DNA from: Oceanitalea stevensii
GTDB lineage: Bacteria > Actinomycetota > Actinomycetes > Actinomycetales > Actinomycetaceae
Assembly (NCBI RefSeq): GCF_014837105.1
Contig: NZ_JACSPO010000005.1
Location: 1-64,000 of the forward strand
Reading direction: 5' to 3'
DNA length: 64,000 nt
Shown one piece after another: positions 1 to 9,075 of the stretch. A program made the translations under genes and the position numbers. Below the pieces are notes generated by a model that was not told the origin of the DNA, did no database searches, and saw only the letters and a list, made by a program, of their open reading frames with translations. Position 1 is the stretch's first letter. Each line of letters starts with the position of its first letter.

Positions 1-47
1 GGGGTACTTCCTCGGTGCTGCCATGACTCTCATCCTCCATGGATTGA

Positions 48-320
48 GAGCCTCCACCAGACCCGGGGCGATTCATGGGGATCCCCGAGGCACTCGTTGG
101 AATCGAGTACGACGGCGCCGAGCACCACCTCCGGACAGTCGCCGACCGCGAGCGCGACGAAGCGCGGAGGGAAGACATACGCAAACGCTGGCGCTGGCGC
201 GTCCTCCCGGCCACGTCTGCGGACATCCTCGGACGCTCTCCCCATCTCGAGGGCGCTGTCATGGAGCTGCTCGGCATCTCAGTCGACTTCCGCCGCCAGG
301 ACTGGGGTCTGCAGGCGTAA
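48..320 (+). pseudogene. Remnant of a DUF559-type (endonuclease-like) protein
   Basis: The frame opens after a stop at 45-47 and ends with TAA at 318-320. From the ATG at 75 the peptide reads EALVGIEYDG, followed by a charged stretch rich in R, D and E. This resembles the C-terminal third of the actinobacterial DUF559/very-short-patch-repair-like family, whose members usually have roughly 280-320 residues. The N-terminal part is absent: the other frame upstream (2-44) does not restore it convincingly. I therefore read it as a truncated or frameshifted copy. The stop codon overlaps the first unit of the 32-bp repeat array, so the array may have replaced or followed the true 3' end. Function of the family is uncertain. 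Confidence 0.5.
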
Positions 321-542
321 CAACTCAGCGCTCGGCGGGATGAGCGTCGTAACAACTCAGCGCTCGGCGGGATGAGCGTCGAAACAACTCAGCTGTCGGC
401 GGGATAGGGGTCGTAACAACTCAGCGCTCGGCGGGATGAGCGTCGTAACAACTCAGCGCTCGGCGGGATAGGGGTCGTAACAACTCAGCTGTCGGCGGGA
501 TGGGGGTCGTAACAACTCAGCTGTCGGCGGGATGAGGGGGGA
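319..542. repeat. Seven tandem 32-bp repeats (AACAACTCAG family)
   Basis: Seven units start at 319, 351, 383, 415, 447, 479 and 511, an exact 32-bp period. Each begins AACAACTCAG, continues CGCTCGGCGGGAT or CTGTCGGCGGGAT, and ends in a short G-rich linker and GTCGT. Two sub-variants are interspersed (CGCTCGG in units 1, 2, 4, 5; CTGTCGG in units 3, 6, 7). There are no spacers, so it is a tandem array and not CRISPR. The same core flanks the insertion sequence near 10.15 and 11.65 kb and lies inverted just behind narI, so it is a dispersed intergenic repeat family. It sits upstream of the response regulator gene and fills the gap between 320 and 598. Confidence 0.95.
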
Positions 543-597
543 GGGGCGTTCACTTGGCTTTCAGGAAAGATCCAGGGAAGGACGGCAGACTTGGGGC

Positions 598-1311
598 ATG
601 ACCGGGGACCAGGCGCGCCTGCTCGTCGTCGACGACGAGCCGAACATCCGTGAGCTCCTCACGACGTCGCTGCGCTTCGCGGGCTTCGAGGTCGTCGCCG
701 CCGCGGACGGCAACGAGGCGATCCACCTCGCCGTCGAGGCAGAGCCGGACCTCATCGTCCTCGACGTCATGCTGCCCGACATGGACGGCTTCACCGTCAC
801 CCGCCGCCTGCGCGAGCGCGGTCACCACACCCCGGTCCTCTTCCTCACCGCCCGCGACGACATGTCCGACAAGGTCACCGGCCTCACCGTGGGCGGTGAC
901 GACTACGTGACCAAGCCCTTCAGCCTCGAGGAGGTCGTCGCCCGCATCCGGGCGATCCTGCGGCGCACCCAGCAGCAGGAGCCGGACGAGGGCGTGCTGC
1001 GCTACGCCGACCTCGAGCTCGACGAGGACGCCCACGAGGTCCGCCGCGCCGGCCGTGTCATCGAGCTGTCCCCCACCGAGTTCAAGCTCCTGCGCTACCT
1101 CATGGTCAACGCCGGCCGGGTGCTGTCGAAGGCGCAGATCCTCGACCACGTGTGGGAGTACGACTGGGGCGGCGACGGCGCGATCGTCGAGTCCTACATC
1201 TCCTACCTGCGCCGCAAGGTCGACGGCCGCGGCACCGACGGCGAGAAGCCCGTCCCCCTCATCCACACCCGCCGCGGCGTCGGGTACATGCTCCGCGAGC
1301 CCACCGGATGA
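598..1311 (+). CDS. OmpR-family response regulator (TrcR-like)
   Basis: DNA-binding response regulator of 237 residues. An N-terminal receiver domain (about 7-120) carries the acidic pair D12-D13, phospho-acceptor D56 (VLDVMLPD) and the lysine of VTKPF. A C-terminal winged helix (about 140-235) contains [12 protein letters not shown] and ends [11 protein letters not shown], typical of OmpR/PhoB regulators and closest by eye to mycobacterial TrcR. I chose ATG 598 because the receiver fold starts right after it; an in-frame start at 532 lies inside the repeat array. The stop overlaps the kinase start (ATGA), so the two are co-translated. The target genes cannot be told from the sequence. Confidence 0.93.
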   Translation: MTGDQARLLVVDDEPNIRELLTTSLRFAGFEVVAAADGNEAIHLAVEAEPDLIVLDVMLPDMDGFTVTRRLRERGHHTPVLFLTARDDMSDKVTGLTVGGDDYVTKPFSLEEVVARIRAILRRTQQQEPDEGVLRYADLELDEDAHEVRRAGRVIELSPTEFKLLRYLMVNAGRVLSKAQILDHVWEYDWGGDGAIVESYISYLRRKVDGRGTDGEKPVPLIHTRRGVGYMLREPTG

Positions 1312-2732
1312 CCCTGCACGAGCGGCTGAGCGCGGTCCCGATCCGCCACCGGCTCGTGCTCATCGTCGTCGTCGTGCTCGGGCTGGGACTCACCGTTGCG
1401 GGCGCGACCACCGGCACGCTGCTGCGCGCCTACCTCCTCCAGCAGACGGACGAGCAGATCGCCACGGCGGCTCGGAACATCAACGTCGAGACGCTCGAGG
1501 AGCTGGACGCGAACCCGGACGCCGGCTCCGTCATGCCGTCCGACTACTTCCTCAGCCTGCGCCTGCCCGGCGCGACGCCTCTCGACATCGTGGCCAGGTA
1601 CACCGTGCCCCGGTACGGCAGGCCCGAGCTCCCCGAGACGGTGGACCGTCTGGGCGAGGCCTACACGGTGCCCAGCGACGTGCCCGGCCAGCGGTGGCGC
1701 GCCGTCACCTACGGCGTGCAGGACGCCCCGACCGGGACGACGCTCACCGTGGCCCTCCCCCTCGAGGGCGCCGACGAGACCGCCTACCAGGTGGCCCGGA
1801 CGATCGTCATCTCGGGCGTGCTCATCATCCTGCTCGGGGCCGCCCTCAGCTGGTTCGCCGTCGAGCGCGCGCTCCGTCCGCTGCGGCAGATCGAGCAGAC
1901 CGCCGGCGCCATCGCCGCCGGGGACCTCTCCCAGCGGGTGCCCGCGACGAACCCGCACACCGAGGTGGGGCGGCTGTCGCACTCGCTCAACACGATGCTC
2001 GCTCAGATCGAGCAGGCCTTCGCCGCCCAGGCCGCCTCCGAGAGCCGCATGCGGCGCTTCGTCTCCGACGCGAGCCACGAGCTGCGCACCCCGCTCGCCA
2101 CGGTCCGCGGCTACGGCGAGCTCTACCGGATGGGCGCCATCCCCGAGGCGGAGCTGCCCGCGGCGATGGCCCGCATCGAGAGCGAGGCGAGCCGCATGGG
2201 CGGGCTCGTCACCGACCTCCTCCAGCTCGCCCGCCTCGACGAGGGCCGCCGCCTCGCCCGCGAGCCCGCCGACCTCGCCGTCCTCGCCCACGACGCCGTC
2301 GCCGACCTGCGCGCCCTCGACCCCGGGCGCACCGCGACGCTCGTCCCGCTGGCGGACGGCATCCCTGGCCCGGACGCGATGGTCGTCCTCGGCGACGAGA
2401 ACGCCCTGCGCCAGGTGCTGTCCAACCTCACCGGCAACGTCGTGCGGCACACCCCGGCCGGCACCCCCGTGGAGGTGGCGGCCGGACGCCAGGGCCGCGA
2501 CGTCGTCGTCGAGGTCCGCGACCACGGGCCGGGCATCTCCCCCGAGCACGCCGAGCGGGTCTTCGAGCGCTTCTACCGCCTCGACGACTCCCGGGCCCGC
2601 TCCTCCGGCGGCTCCGGGCTCGGCCTGGCGATCGTCTCGGCCCTCGTCGCCGCGCACGGCGGCACCGCACGGGTGCTCCCCACCCCCGGCGGCGGCACGA
2701 CCGTCCGCATCACCCTCCCCGCCGCGGGCTGA
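1308..2732 (+). CDS. Sensor histidine kinase (TrcS-like)
   Basis: Membrane sensor kinase of 474 residues, partner of the preceding regulator. TM1 spans about 14-36 and TM2 about 165-187, enclosing an extracytoplasmic sensor of about 125 residues. A HAMP segment follows (about 188-240), then the dimerisation/phosphoacceptor domain with H257 in [11 protein letters not shown], and an ATPase domain with N box ([10 protein letters not shown]), G1 (VRDHGPGI), F box (FERFYR) and G2 (GGSGLGLAI). It starts at ATG 1308, overlapping the regulator stop by 4 bp. The stimulus is unknown; the sensor has no domain I recognise. Confidence 0.93.
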   Translation: MTLHERLSAVPIRHRLVLIVVVVLGLGLTVAGATTGTLLRAYLLQQTDEQIATAARNINVETLEELDANPDAGSVMPSDYFLSLRLPGATPLDIVARYTVPRYGRPELPETVDRLGEAYTVPSDVPGQRWRAVTYGVQDAPTGTTLTVALPLEGADETAYQVARTIVISGVLIILLGAALSWFAVERALRPLRQIEQTAGAIAAGDLSQRVPATNPHTEVGRLSHSLNTMLAQIEQAFAAQAASESRMRRFVSDASHELRTPLATVRGYGELYRMGAIPEAELPAAMARIESEASRMGGLVTDLLQLARLDEGRRLAREPADLAVLAHDAVADLRALDPGRTATLVPLADGIPGPDAMVVLGDENALRQVLSNLTGNVVRHTPAGTPVEVAAGRQGRDVVVEVRDHGPGISPEHAERVFERFYRLDDSRARSSGGSGLGLAIVSALVAAHGGTARVLPTPGGGTTVRITLPAAG

Positions 2733-2753
2733 CTCGCCGGCGGGAGCCGCGCG

Positions 2754-3683
2754 GTGTGGTTGCATGGCGCGGTGACACACCGGACGCAGGGCGGGTTCGA
2801 CACGACGGCGTTGCGCGGGCCCCTGCCGCGCACCGGTCAGCGGCCGGGTGGCTCGCGCCTCCCGCTGCTCATCGCCCTCGGCGTGCTGGCACTGGTCGTC
2901 GTCGTCGTGGGCGCGGTCGCCGCACGCCAGGGCACCGGCGTCCTCACGGCGCTGGCCGACCCGGTCCTGCTGGGAGCGCTGGGCCTCGGCGCCGTCCTCG
3001 CCGCGCTCGTCGGCCTCCTCCTCGCCCTGCTGGTGCGGAGCGGTGGCCGGCGGTCGCGTCGTCTCGCCGCGTTCGCGGCGGCCAACGGCCTCACCTACCA
3101 CCCGCGCCATCCGCAGCCTGCCGACCTCCCCGAGACCGGCCTGTTCGGCCGTGTCAGGCGCGGCGGGCAGGCCGGGTGGATCAGCGACGTCGTCGTCGAC
3201 GCGCGAGGCCGCCACGTCGAGTACGGCCAGGCCGCCGTGCGGCGGGGCCCCTCGCGGGGCAGCTCGGCGGAGTGGTGGGGGTACGTCGCGGTGCGCACGC
3301 CAGTCCCGATGCCGCACGTCGCCGTCCTCCGCCGGGGCCGGCTCGGGCGGCCGGCCGCTCCCTTCGCGTCCTTGCGGCAGCTGGCCCAGGACGTGCCCTC
3401 CGTGCCCGGCCTCGACCCACGGTTCACCGTGCTGTGCCCGGCCGGTCACGAGCGGGACGTCGCGGCCGTCGTCTCGCCGGAGCTGTTCGACCGGTGGGCG
3501 ACGCTGGGTCTGGAGGTCGAGATCCTCGACCGGTGGGTCGTGCTGTTCCGCCGGGGGCGGCTCGTCACGCTCGACCCGGACCGGTGGCAGGAGCTCGCGA
3601 CCATGACGACGGCGCTCGACGCCCGCCTCACCGCCTGGGAGGCGCCGCGCGTGCCAGGACGTCCGCGGCCTCAGGCGTCGTAG
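2754..3683 (+). CDS. Membrane protein of unknown function
   Basis: A 309-residue protein I do not recognise. Two hydrophobic helices (about 38-60 and 70-95) follow a basic N-terminus; the rest is a soluble domain of about 210 residues with many W, R and V residues and no catalytic motif I can name. GTG 2754 is chosen because CGGGAG lies 7 nt upstream; a second in-frame GTG at 2772 is possible. The gene follows the kinase by 21 bp and could be in the same transcript. Its last 13 bp overlap the end of convergent modC, so both stop codons lie within each other's coding region. Confidence 0.7.
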   Translation: MWLHGAVTHRTQGGFDTTALRGPLPRTGQRPGGSRLPLLIALGVLALVVVVVGAVAARQGTGVLTALADPVLLGALGLGAVLAALVGLLLALLVRSGGRRSRRLAAFAAANGLTYHPRHPQPADLPETGLFGRVRRGGQAGWISDVVVDARGRHVEYGQAAVRRGPSRGSSAEWWGYVAVRTPVPMPHVAVLRRGRLGRPAAPFASLRQLAQDVPSVPGLDPRFTVLCPAGHERDVAAVVSPELFDRWATLGLEVEILDRWVVLFRRGRLVTLDPDRWQELATMTTALDARLTAWEAPRVPGRPRPQAS

Positions 3684-4738
3684 ATCTCCACCTCGGCGGC
3701 CTTGACGACGAGGACGACGTCGTCGCCCACCCCGATCCGCAGGGCGCTGAGGGACGCCGGGGTCACGTCCGCGGCGAGGCGGGAGCCCGACGCCGTCTCC
3801 CCGCGCACCCGGACGAGGGCGCCCTGCTGCTCCAGACCCGTCACCCGGGCCGGCAGCACGTTGCGCGGACTGCCACCCGGGGCGGCCCGGTGGACCGCCA
3901 CCGCCCGCGGGGAGAACGCGGCGGCGGCGCGACACGTCGTCGCGGGCTGCGCGCTCGCGAGCCCGTGGACGACGTCGTCGCCGGCGCGCACGGCGTCCGC
4001 CGCCACCCGCTCCCCGAGGAGCAGGTTGACCCCCGCGAGCCGCGCGCCGAAGCCGGACCGCGGCCGGCCGAGCACCTCCGCCGTCGTCCCCTGCTCGACG
4101 ACGCGGCCGGCCTCGAGCACGACGACGTCGTCGGCGAGGGCCAGGACGTCGAGGAGGTCGTGGGTGACGACGACGGCGGTCCGTCCCGAGCCACGCAGCG
4201 CCGCGCGTAGGACCTGGCGCAGCTGGGCCGCGGCGTCGACGTCGAGGGCGGAGAGCGGCTCGTCGAGCAGGAGGAGGTGCGGGTCCGGCGCGAGCGCCCG
4301 GGCGAGGGCCACGCGCTGCGCCTGCCCTCCGGAGAGCCGGTGCACGCGCCGCTCGGCGAGCGCCTCCGCGCCCACCTCCGCGAGCCGGGTTCGCGCCAGC
4401 TCGTCGGCCGCGCGGCGTGCCACCCCGCGGGCCCGGGGGCCGAAGGCGACGTTGGCGAGGACGTCGAGGTGGGGCAGGAGGAGCGGCTCCTGCGCGAGGA
4501 GCGAGATGCGGCGCGCGTGCGGCGGCACCCAGGCGCCCTCCCCCGCGACCCGCCGCCCGGCGACGCGAACCTCGCCGCTGCCCGGCCGTACGGTGCCCGC
4601 CGCGAGCCCGAGCACCGTGGACTTGCCCGCGCCGTTGGGCCCGAGCAGCGCGAGGACCCGGCCGGCCGGGACGGTGAGCTCGACCTCCACGTCCCGCTCC
4701 GGGACGGCCGCCCGGACGGCGAGCGCCGGCGCGCTCAC
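3671..4738 (-). CDS. modC: Molybdate ABC transporter ATP-binding protein
   Basis: ATPase subunit (355 residues) that energises molybdate import at the inner face of the membrane. Walker A is GPNGAGKS (33-40), the signature [15 protein letters not shown], and Walker [13 protein letters not shown]. The C-terminal 90 residues resemble a TOBE/Mop-type oxyanion-binding domain, as usual for ModC. GTG 4738 is the start: it overlaps the modB stop (GTGA) and begins the ABC domain directly. It is the last gene of the TOBE regulator-modA-modB-modC operon. Its 3' end overlaps the convergent membrane-protein gene by 13 bp. Confidence 0.93.
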   Translation of the reverse strand: MSAPALAVRAAVPERDVEVELTVPAGRVLALLGPNGAGKSTVLGLAAGTVRPGSGEVRVAGRRVAGEGAWVPPHARRISLLAQEPLLLPHLDVLANVAFGPRARGVARRAADELARTRLAEVGAEALAERRVHRLSGGQAQRVALARALAPDPHLLLLDEPLSALDVDAAAQLRQVLRAALRGSGRTAVVVTHDLLDVLALADDVVVLEAGRVVEQGTTAEVLGRPRSGFGARLAGVNLLLGERVAADAVRAGDDVVHGLASAQPATTCRAAAAFSPRAVAVHRAAPGGSPRNVLPARVTGLEQQGALVRVRGETASGSRLAADVTPASLSALRIGVGDDVVLVVKAAEVEIYDA

Positions 4739-5565
4739 GAGGCCGCCCCGCCGCGCCGGGGGCGCTGGGTGAGCAGCACGATGCCCGCCGCGACGACGAC
4801 GAGCACGAGCGAGAGGGCGATCGCGGCGTCGGGGTCGGTCTCCCGCTGGAGGTAGATCTCCAGCGGCAGGGTCCGGGTGACGCCCTGGAGGGAGCCGGCG
4901 AAGGTGAGCGTGGCGCCGAACTCCCCGAGGCAGCGGGCGAAGGCCAGCGCCGTCCCCGAGCCGAGGGCGGGCATGAGCAGCGGGACCGTCACGCGCCGCA
5001 GCACGGTGGTCGGGCGGGCGCCGAGGGTCGCGGCCACGACCTCGTGCCGACGCCCGGCCGTACGCGCCGCGCCCTCGACGGCGATGACGAGGAAGGGCAG
5101 GGCGACGAAGGTCTGCGCGAGCACCACCGCCGTCGTCGAGAAGGCGATGTCGATGCCGAGCACCTCGAGCCGCTGCCCGAGGAGGCCGCGGCGGCCGAAG
5201 GTCGTGAGCAGGGCGAGCCCGGAGACCACGGGCGGCAGGACGAGCGGCAGGAGGACCACGGTCCGCACCACCCGGGCGCCGGGCAGCCGGCCCCACGCGA
5301 GCACGAGGGCGAGGGGCACGCCCAGCACGACGGCGAGGGCGGTGGCGGCGGCCGAGGTCCGCAGGCTGAGGCCGAGCGCGGCGAGCGAGGCCTCCGATCC
5401 GAGGAGGGCGGGCAGCTCCGCCCACGGCACCCGCAGCAGCATCCCGACCACGGGCAGGGCGATGAGCAGGACGCCGACGGCGGCGGGCACGAGCACCCAG
5501 CGCGGAAGGCCACCGAGGTGGTCGCCGGGCGGCGCCACCCGGCGGCGGTCCGGGACGGCGGTCAC
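4735..5565 (-). CDS. modB: Molybdate ABC transporter permease
   Basis: Inner-membrane permease of 276 residues with about six hydrophobic helices. The ABC-coupling loop [23 protein letters not shown] carries the EAA-type motif, and [17 protein letters not shown] near the C-terminus is characteristic of ModB/CysT permeases. The GTG at 5565 overlaps the modA stop (GTGA) and its own stop overlaps modC, so the three subunits are translationally coupled. It forms the channel through which ModA-bound molybdate enters the cytoplasm. Confidence 0.93.
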   Translation of the reverse strand: MTAVPDRRRVAPPGDHLGGLPRWVLVPAAVGVLLIALPVVGMLLRVPWAELPALLGSEASLAALGLSLRTSAAATALAVVLGVPLALVLAWGRLPGARVVRTVVLLPLVLPPVVSGLALLTTFGRRGLLGQRLEVLGIDIAFSTTAVVLAQTFVALPFLVIAVEGAARTAGRRHEVVAATLGARPTTVLRRVTVPLLMPALGSGTALAFARCLGEFGATLTFAGSLQGVTRTLPLEIYLQRETDPDAAIALSLVLVVVAAGIVLLTQRPRRGGAAS

Positions 5566-6326
5566 GGCGTGCCGAACCCGGCGTCGCCGAGGAGCTCGCG
5601 ACCCTCCGGGCCGAGGAGCAGCTCGACCCACGCGTCGGCCAGCTCCGGGCTGGCGGCCCCGGTGGTGACGGCCACCGGGTACCGGTTGACGACCTCGTCC
5701 GCCCGGGGGACGGCGATCGTCTCGACGGCGTCCCCCGCGGCGGCCGCGTCGGTCGTGTAGACGAGCCCGGCGTCCGCCTGCCCGCTCGTCACCTTGCCGA
5801 GGACGTCGACGACGCTCCCCTCCTCGCTCACCGGCGAGAGCGAGACGCCGAGGAGGTCGGCGAGCGCAGTGGTGGCCGCGCCGCACGGCACCTGCGGCGC
5901 GCAGACGACCAGGGCGGCGCCGTCGAGGCTGTCGTCCAGCCCGCCGACCCCGGCCGGGTTCCCGCTCGGGACGACGAGCGTGAGGACGTTGCGCGCGAAG
6001 ACCTGCGGCTCACCGGCGACGGTCCCGTCCGCGACGGCGCGGGTCATCGTCGTCTCGTCCGCGGTGGCGAGCACGTCGGCCGGGGCGCCGGCGTCGAGCT
6101 GCGCGACGAGGTCGGCGGAGCCCGCGAACGAGAAGGTCACCTCGGCGCCGGGGTGCTGCTCGGTGAAGACCTCGCCGAGGTCCTCGAACACGCCGTGGAG
6201 GGACGCCGCGGCGAGGACGGTGAGGCGCTCGTCCGGCGCTGCGGCGCCCCCCGCCTCCGCCCCTCCGCAGGCGGCCAGGCCCAGCGCGGCGACGACGACG
6301 GCGGCGAGGCCCGGCCCGCGGGTCAC
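5562..6326 (-). CDS. modA: Molybdate-binding lipoprotein
   Basis: Extracytoplasmic substrate-binding protein of 254 residues. The N-terminus is a lipoprotein signal with lipobox LAAC (Cys20), followed by [20 protein letters not shown], the typical first strand and anion-binding serine of ModA. A second segment, [14 protein letters not shown], is also family-typical. The start GTG 6326 overlaps the upstream regulator stop (GTGA) and places a short basic stretch before the hydrophobic core. It delivers molybdate (perhaps tungstate) to ModBC for the cofactor pathway encoded downstream in the window. Confidence 0.93.
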   Translation of the reverse strand: MTRGPGLAAVVVAALGLAACGGAEAGGAAAPDERLTVLAAASLHGVFEDLGEVFTEQHPGAEVTFSFAGSADLVAQLDAGAPADVLATADETTMTRAVADGTVAGEPQVFARNVLTLVVPSGNPAGVGGLDDSLDGAALVVCAPQVPCGAATTALADLLGVSLSPVSEEGSVVDVLGKVTSGQADAGLVYTTDAAAAGDAVETIAVPRADEVVNRYPVAVTTGAASPELADAWVELLLGPEGRELLGDAGFGTP

Positions 6327-6733
6327 CGGGTCTCCCGGGGTGCTTCCACGATGACGGTCGTCGCCTTGACGACGGCGGAGGCGAGCGATCCGGGCTCGAG
6401 CCCCAGCTCCTCGACGGCCTCGGCGCTCATGAGGGAGACCACCCGGAAGGGTCCGCACTGGAGGTCGACCTGCGCCATGACGCCGTCGGCCCGGACCCTG
6501 GTGACGAGGCCGGTGAAGCGGTTGCGGGCCGAGCTGGAGACCCCGCCGACCTCCGGGAGCTGGCGCCGCTCGGCGAGCTCCTGGGCGTAGCGGGCGAGCT
6601 CGGCGCCGTCGAGGACCTTGCGTCCGGCGTCGTCGGTGCCGGCGGTGAGGTGCCCGTCGTCGACCCAACGACGGACCGTGTCGTCGCTGACGCCGAGAAG
6701 CGAGGCGGCGGAACCGATCCGATACTGCGGCAT
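6323..6733 (-). CDS. Helix-turn-helix/TOBE molybdate-responsive protein
   Basis: A 136-residue protein with an excisionase/MerR-like helix-turn-helix (about 3-55: YRIGSAASLLGVSDDTVRRW) fused to a Mop/TOBE domain (about 70-132: RNRFTGLVTRVRADGVMAQV). TOBE domains bind molybdate, so this is probably the sensor or regulator of the operon, or a molybdate store. Start ATG 6733 is preferred to ATG 6745: a TATGCT box lies exactly 7 nt before it, as in leaderless actinobacterial transcripts, and no clear ribosome site precedes either codon. It is the first gene before modABC and overlaps modA by 4 bp. Confidence 0.85.
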   Translation of the reverse strand: MPQYRIGSAASLLGVSDDTVRRWVDDGHLTAGTDDAGRKVLDGAELARYAQELAERRQLPEVGGVSSSARNRFTGLVTRVRADGVMAQVDLQCGPFRVVSLMSAEAVEELGLEPGSLASAVVKATTVIVEAPRETR

Positions 6734-6740
6734 GATCGGG

Positions 6741-6746
6741 AGCATA
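6741..6746 (-). promoter_or_regulatory. Candidate -10 box of the mod operon (leaderless)
   Basis: TATGCT on the minus strand, 7 nt before ATG 6733, matches TANNNT. No convincing -35 hexamer was found. Its position predicts transcription starting at the A of the start codon. The box lies between the stop of the sugar-binding gene (6783) and the regulator gene. Confidence 0.45.
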
Positions 6747-6782
6747 CCGCCGCAGATGCGGCTCGGCGTCAGCGACGGACGC

Positions 6783-8108
6783 TCAGCCCTCCACCTCGCT
6801 GGAGAGGTCGGACTCGAAGAGGCTCTCGAGCTCGGTCTGGACGGCCGCCATCTCCTCCGCCACGTCGGCGTCGGAGGTGAGGATCCGCTGGAGCGTCTGG
6901 GAGAGCAGGAGGTCACCACCGGGCACGAAGACGCGCGCGAAGTCCTGGACGCGGGCCCGGCCCAGCTGCTCGACCGCCGTCTCGAACTGCGGCCGCTCGG
7001 CATAGACCTCGGACATGTCGGCCTCCGTGTGCACCGGGACGTACCCGGTCGCCGCGGAGAACTTCGCGGTGGACTCCGGGCTCGTCATGTGGCCCATGAA
7101 CATCGCCGCGGCGAGCTGACGCTCCGGCGTGCTGTCCGAGGCGATCATGAGGCCCGCACCGCCGGTGGGCGTCTCGCCCTCGGCGGCCGGGCCACCGGGC
7201 AGGAACGCGGTCCCGACCTCGAAGCTCGCGGTCTCGAGGATGCCGCCGAGCGACCCGGTGGACTGGACGATCTGGCTGGCCGCACCGGAGGAGAAGTTGT
7301 CCGCCGGGTCGCCCGAGGCGACCGAGGCCCAGTCCCCCACCGCACCCTGGGCGAACTCCAGGGCCTCGACCGTCTCCGGGGAGGCGACCGGGGAGAAGTC
7401 CCACTCGTCGGACCAGGAGCCGCCGTAGCCCCAGACGATGTTGGCCATCCACCACGCCGGGTACTGGTCCTGCGGCGGGAAGGCGAAGGCGGTGTCGGCG
7501 ACCCCGGCCTCCATCAGCTGACGGGACACCTCGGCGACCTCGTCCCACGTCTCCGGCGGGGCCTCGATGCCCGCCTCCTCGTAGTGGTCGACGTTGTAGT
7601 AGAAGAGCGGGGTCGAGCGGGCGTAGGGCACCCCGTAGTGGCTGTCCTCGTAGAGGTAGTCCTCGTAGAGCGCCGCGACGTACCCGGACGTGTCGACGTC
7701 GGCGGCCTCGAGGAGGTCGTCGACCGGCGTGAGGGCGTCGTTGAGGTAGTTGGGGAACCAGGTGGCGTCGGAGAGGACGACGACGTCGACCTCCGCGCTG
7801 CCCTGCGCCGTCTGGAAGCGGGTCGAGGTCTCCTCGTAGTTGGCCCCGGACGTCACGACGTTGACGGCGATGCCGGTCTCCTCCGTGAACTCGGCGATGA
7901 GCTCGTTCTCCACGTCGGCCGAGCCGCCGGGGTGGTTGGTCCAGAAGGTGATCTCGTCGGCAGGCTCGACCCCCTCGAGGTCGGTCCCCGTCGCGTCGTC
8001 GGTCGCGTCGCCGCCGCCGCTCGTGTCGGGACCGCAGGCGGTCAGGGCCAGGGCGGCGACGCCGAGGACGGCGGCGCCGCGGGTGACGCGGCGAAGTGGC
8101 TTGCTCAT
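6783..8108 (-). CDS. Sugar ABC transporter substrate-binding lipoprotein
   Basis: Family-1 extracellular solute-binding protein of 441 residues. It has a lipoprotein signal with lipobox LTAC (Cys25), then a Gly/Asp-rich linker and a mature domain beginning EITFWTNHPGGSADVENELIAEF, typical of UgpB/MalE-like proteins for oligosaccharides or glycerol-3-phosphate. Start ATG 8108 has GAAGGAGAA upstream at good spacing. It is the last gene of a three-gene unit with two permeases. No ATPase or glycoside hydrolase lies nearby, so it probably uses a shared MsmK/UgpC-type ATPase (inference). The exact sugar cannot be read from the sequence. Confidence 0.9.
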   Translation of the reverse strand: MSKPLRRVTRGAAVLGVAALALTACGPDTSGGGDATDDATGTDLEGVEPADEITFWTNHPGGSADVENELIAEFTEETGIAVNVVTSGANYEETSTRFQTAQGSAEVDVVVLSDATWFPNYLNDALTPVDDLLEAADVDTSGYVAALYEDYLYEDSHYGVPYARSTPLFYYNVDHYEEAGIEAPPETWDEVAEVSRQLMEAGVADTAFAFPPQDQYPAWWMANIVWGYGGSWSDEWDFSPVASPETVEALEFAQGAVGDWASVASGDPADNFSSGAASQIVQSTGSLGGILETASFEVGTAFLPGGPAAEGETPTGGAGLMIASDSTPERQLAAAMFMGHMTSPESTAKFSAATGYVPVHTEADMSEVYAERPQFETAVEQLGRARVQDFARVFVPGGDLLLSQTLQRILTSDADVAEEMAAVQTELESLFESDLSSEVEG

Positions 8109-8148
8109 GACGTTTCTCCTTCAGATCGGGGTGGACGAGGGCAGGGCA

Positions 8149-9075
8149 TCACTTGACGGCGCCCTGCGTGAGGCCGGCGACGACGTAGCGCTGCAGCGCG
8201 GCGAAGATGATGAGGACGGGGACGGTCACCATGACGGCGCCGGCCATGAGGATCCCGTAGCTGCCGGTCTGCGACTCGATGGACTGCAGCAGGTTGAGGC
8301 CCACCGGGAGGGTCATCTTGTCCGGGGAGTCGATGATGATGAGCGGCCACAGGAAGTTGTTCCACTCGTTGACGATGGTGACGAGCGCGACGGTGGCGAT
8401 CGCGGGCACCGACACGGGGACGGCGATCTGGAAGAGCTTGCGCCCGTGGCCCGCGCCGTCGAGCTCGGCGGCCTCGAAGAGCTCCTTCGGCAACGCCTTG
8501 AAGTGCTGGCGCAGCAGGAAGGTGCCGAAGGCGGTGCCGAGACCGGGCAGGATGATGCCCCACAGCGTGTTCCGGCCACCGAGGGCCGTGACGGTGAGGT
8601 AGTTCGGCAGCATCGAGACCTCGGGCGGCACCATGAGGGCCACGAGGATCCCGAGGAAGATGAGGTTCGCCCCGGGGACCCGGATGAACACGAGCGCGTA
8701 CGCCGTCGTCACCGCGAGGAGCACCTTGATGCCGGCCCCGACGACCGTGACGACGACGCTGTTGCCGAGCACGGTGAGCAGCGGCACGCGGGCGGCCACC
8801 GCGGAGTAGTTGTCCAGGGTGGGGTCCTGCGGCAGGAGCGTGGGGCTCAGCGTGACGATCTCGCCCGGGGGCTTGAAGCTCGACAGGATCATCCACGCCA
8901 GCGGCAGCACGATGATGACGAGCGCGATGAGGATCGGCAGGTAGCCCGCGAGGATTGTGTCGGCGACGTTGCGCGGGGCGAAGGCCTTGGCGAGGTCGGA
9001 CGTGCGACGGCGGCGCGGACGAGGGGCGAGGCCGCCGGCCCCGGGCACGGGGCTCACCACGGTTCGATCGGTCAC
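8149..9075 (-). CDS. Sugar ABC transporter permease (MalG/UgpE-like)
   Basis: Permease of 308 residues with about six membrane helices. The coupling loop LPKELFEAAELDGAGHGRKLF is the EAA motif of MalG/UgpE-type subunits, and the protein ends AALQRYVVAGLTQGAVKG-like, here AGLTQGAVK, as usual for this subunit. GTG 9075 is chosen because it overlaps the stop of the partner permease (GTGA). It pairs with the MalF/UgpA-like subunit upstream and with the binding lipoprotein 40 bp downstream. Confidence 0.92.
   Translation of the reverse strand: MTDRTVVSPVPGAGGLAPRPRRRRTSDLAKAFAPRNVADTILAGYLPILIALVIIVLPLAWMILSSFKPPGEIVTLSPTLLPQDPTLDNYSAVAARVPLLTVLGNSVVVTVVGAGIKVLLAVTTAYALVFIRVPGANLIFLGILVALMVPPEVSMLPNYLTVTALGGRNTLWGIILPGLGTAFGTFLLRQHFKALPKELFEAAELDGAGHGRKLFQIAVPVSVPAIATVALVTIVNEWNNFLWPLIIIDSPDKMTLPVGLNLLQSIESQTGSYGILMAGAVMVTVPVLIIFAALQRYVVAGLTQGAVK

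Noticed and set aside
319..542. CRISPR array
   Set aside because: The units follow each other without spacers, are only about 32 bp in total, and no cas gene is near.
1055..4210. A frame of over 1000 codons running across the two-component genes
   Set aside because: It is an out-of-frame shadow, extremely Arg/Pro/Ala-rich, and crosses several real genes.
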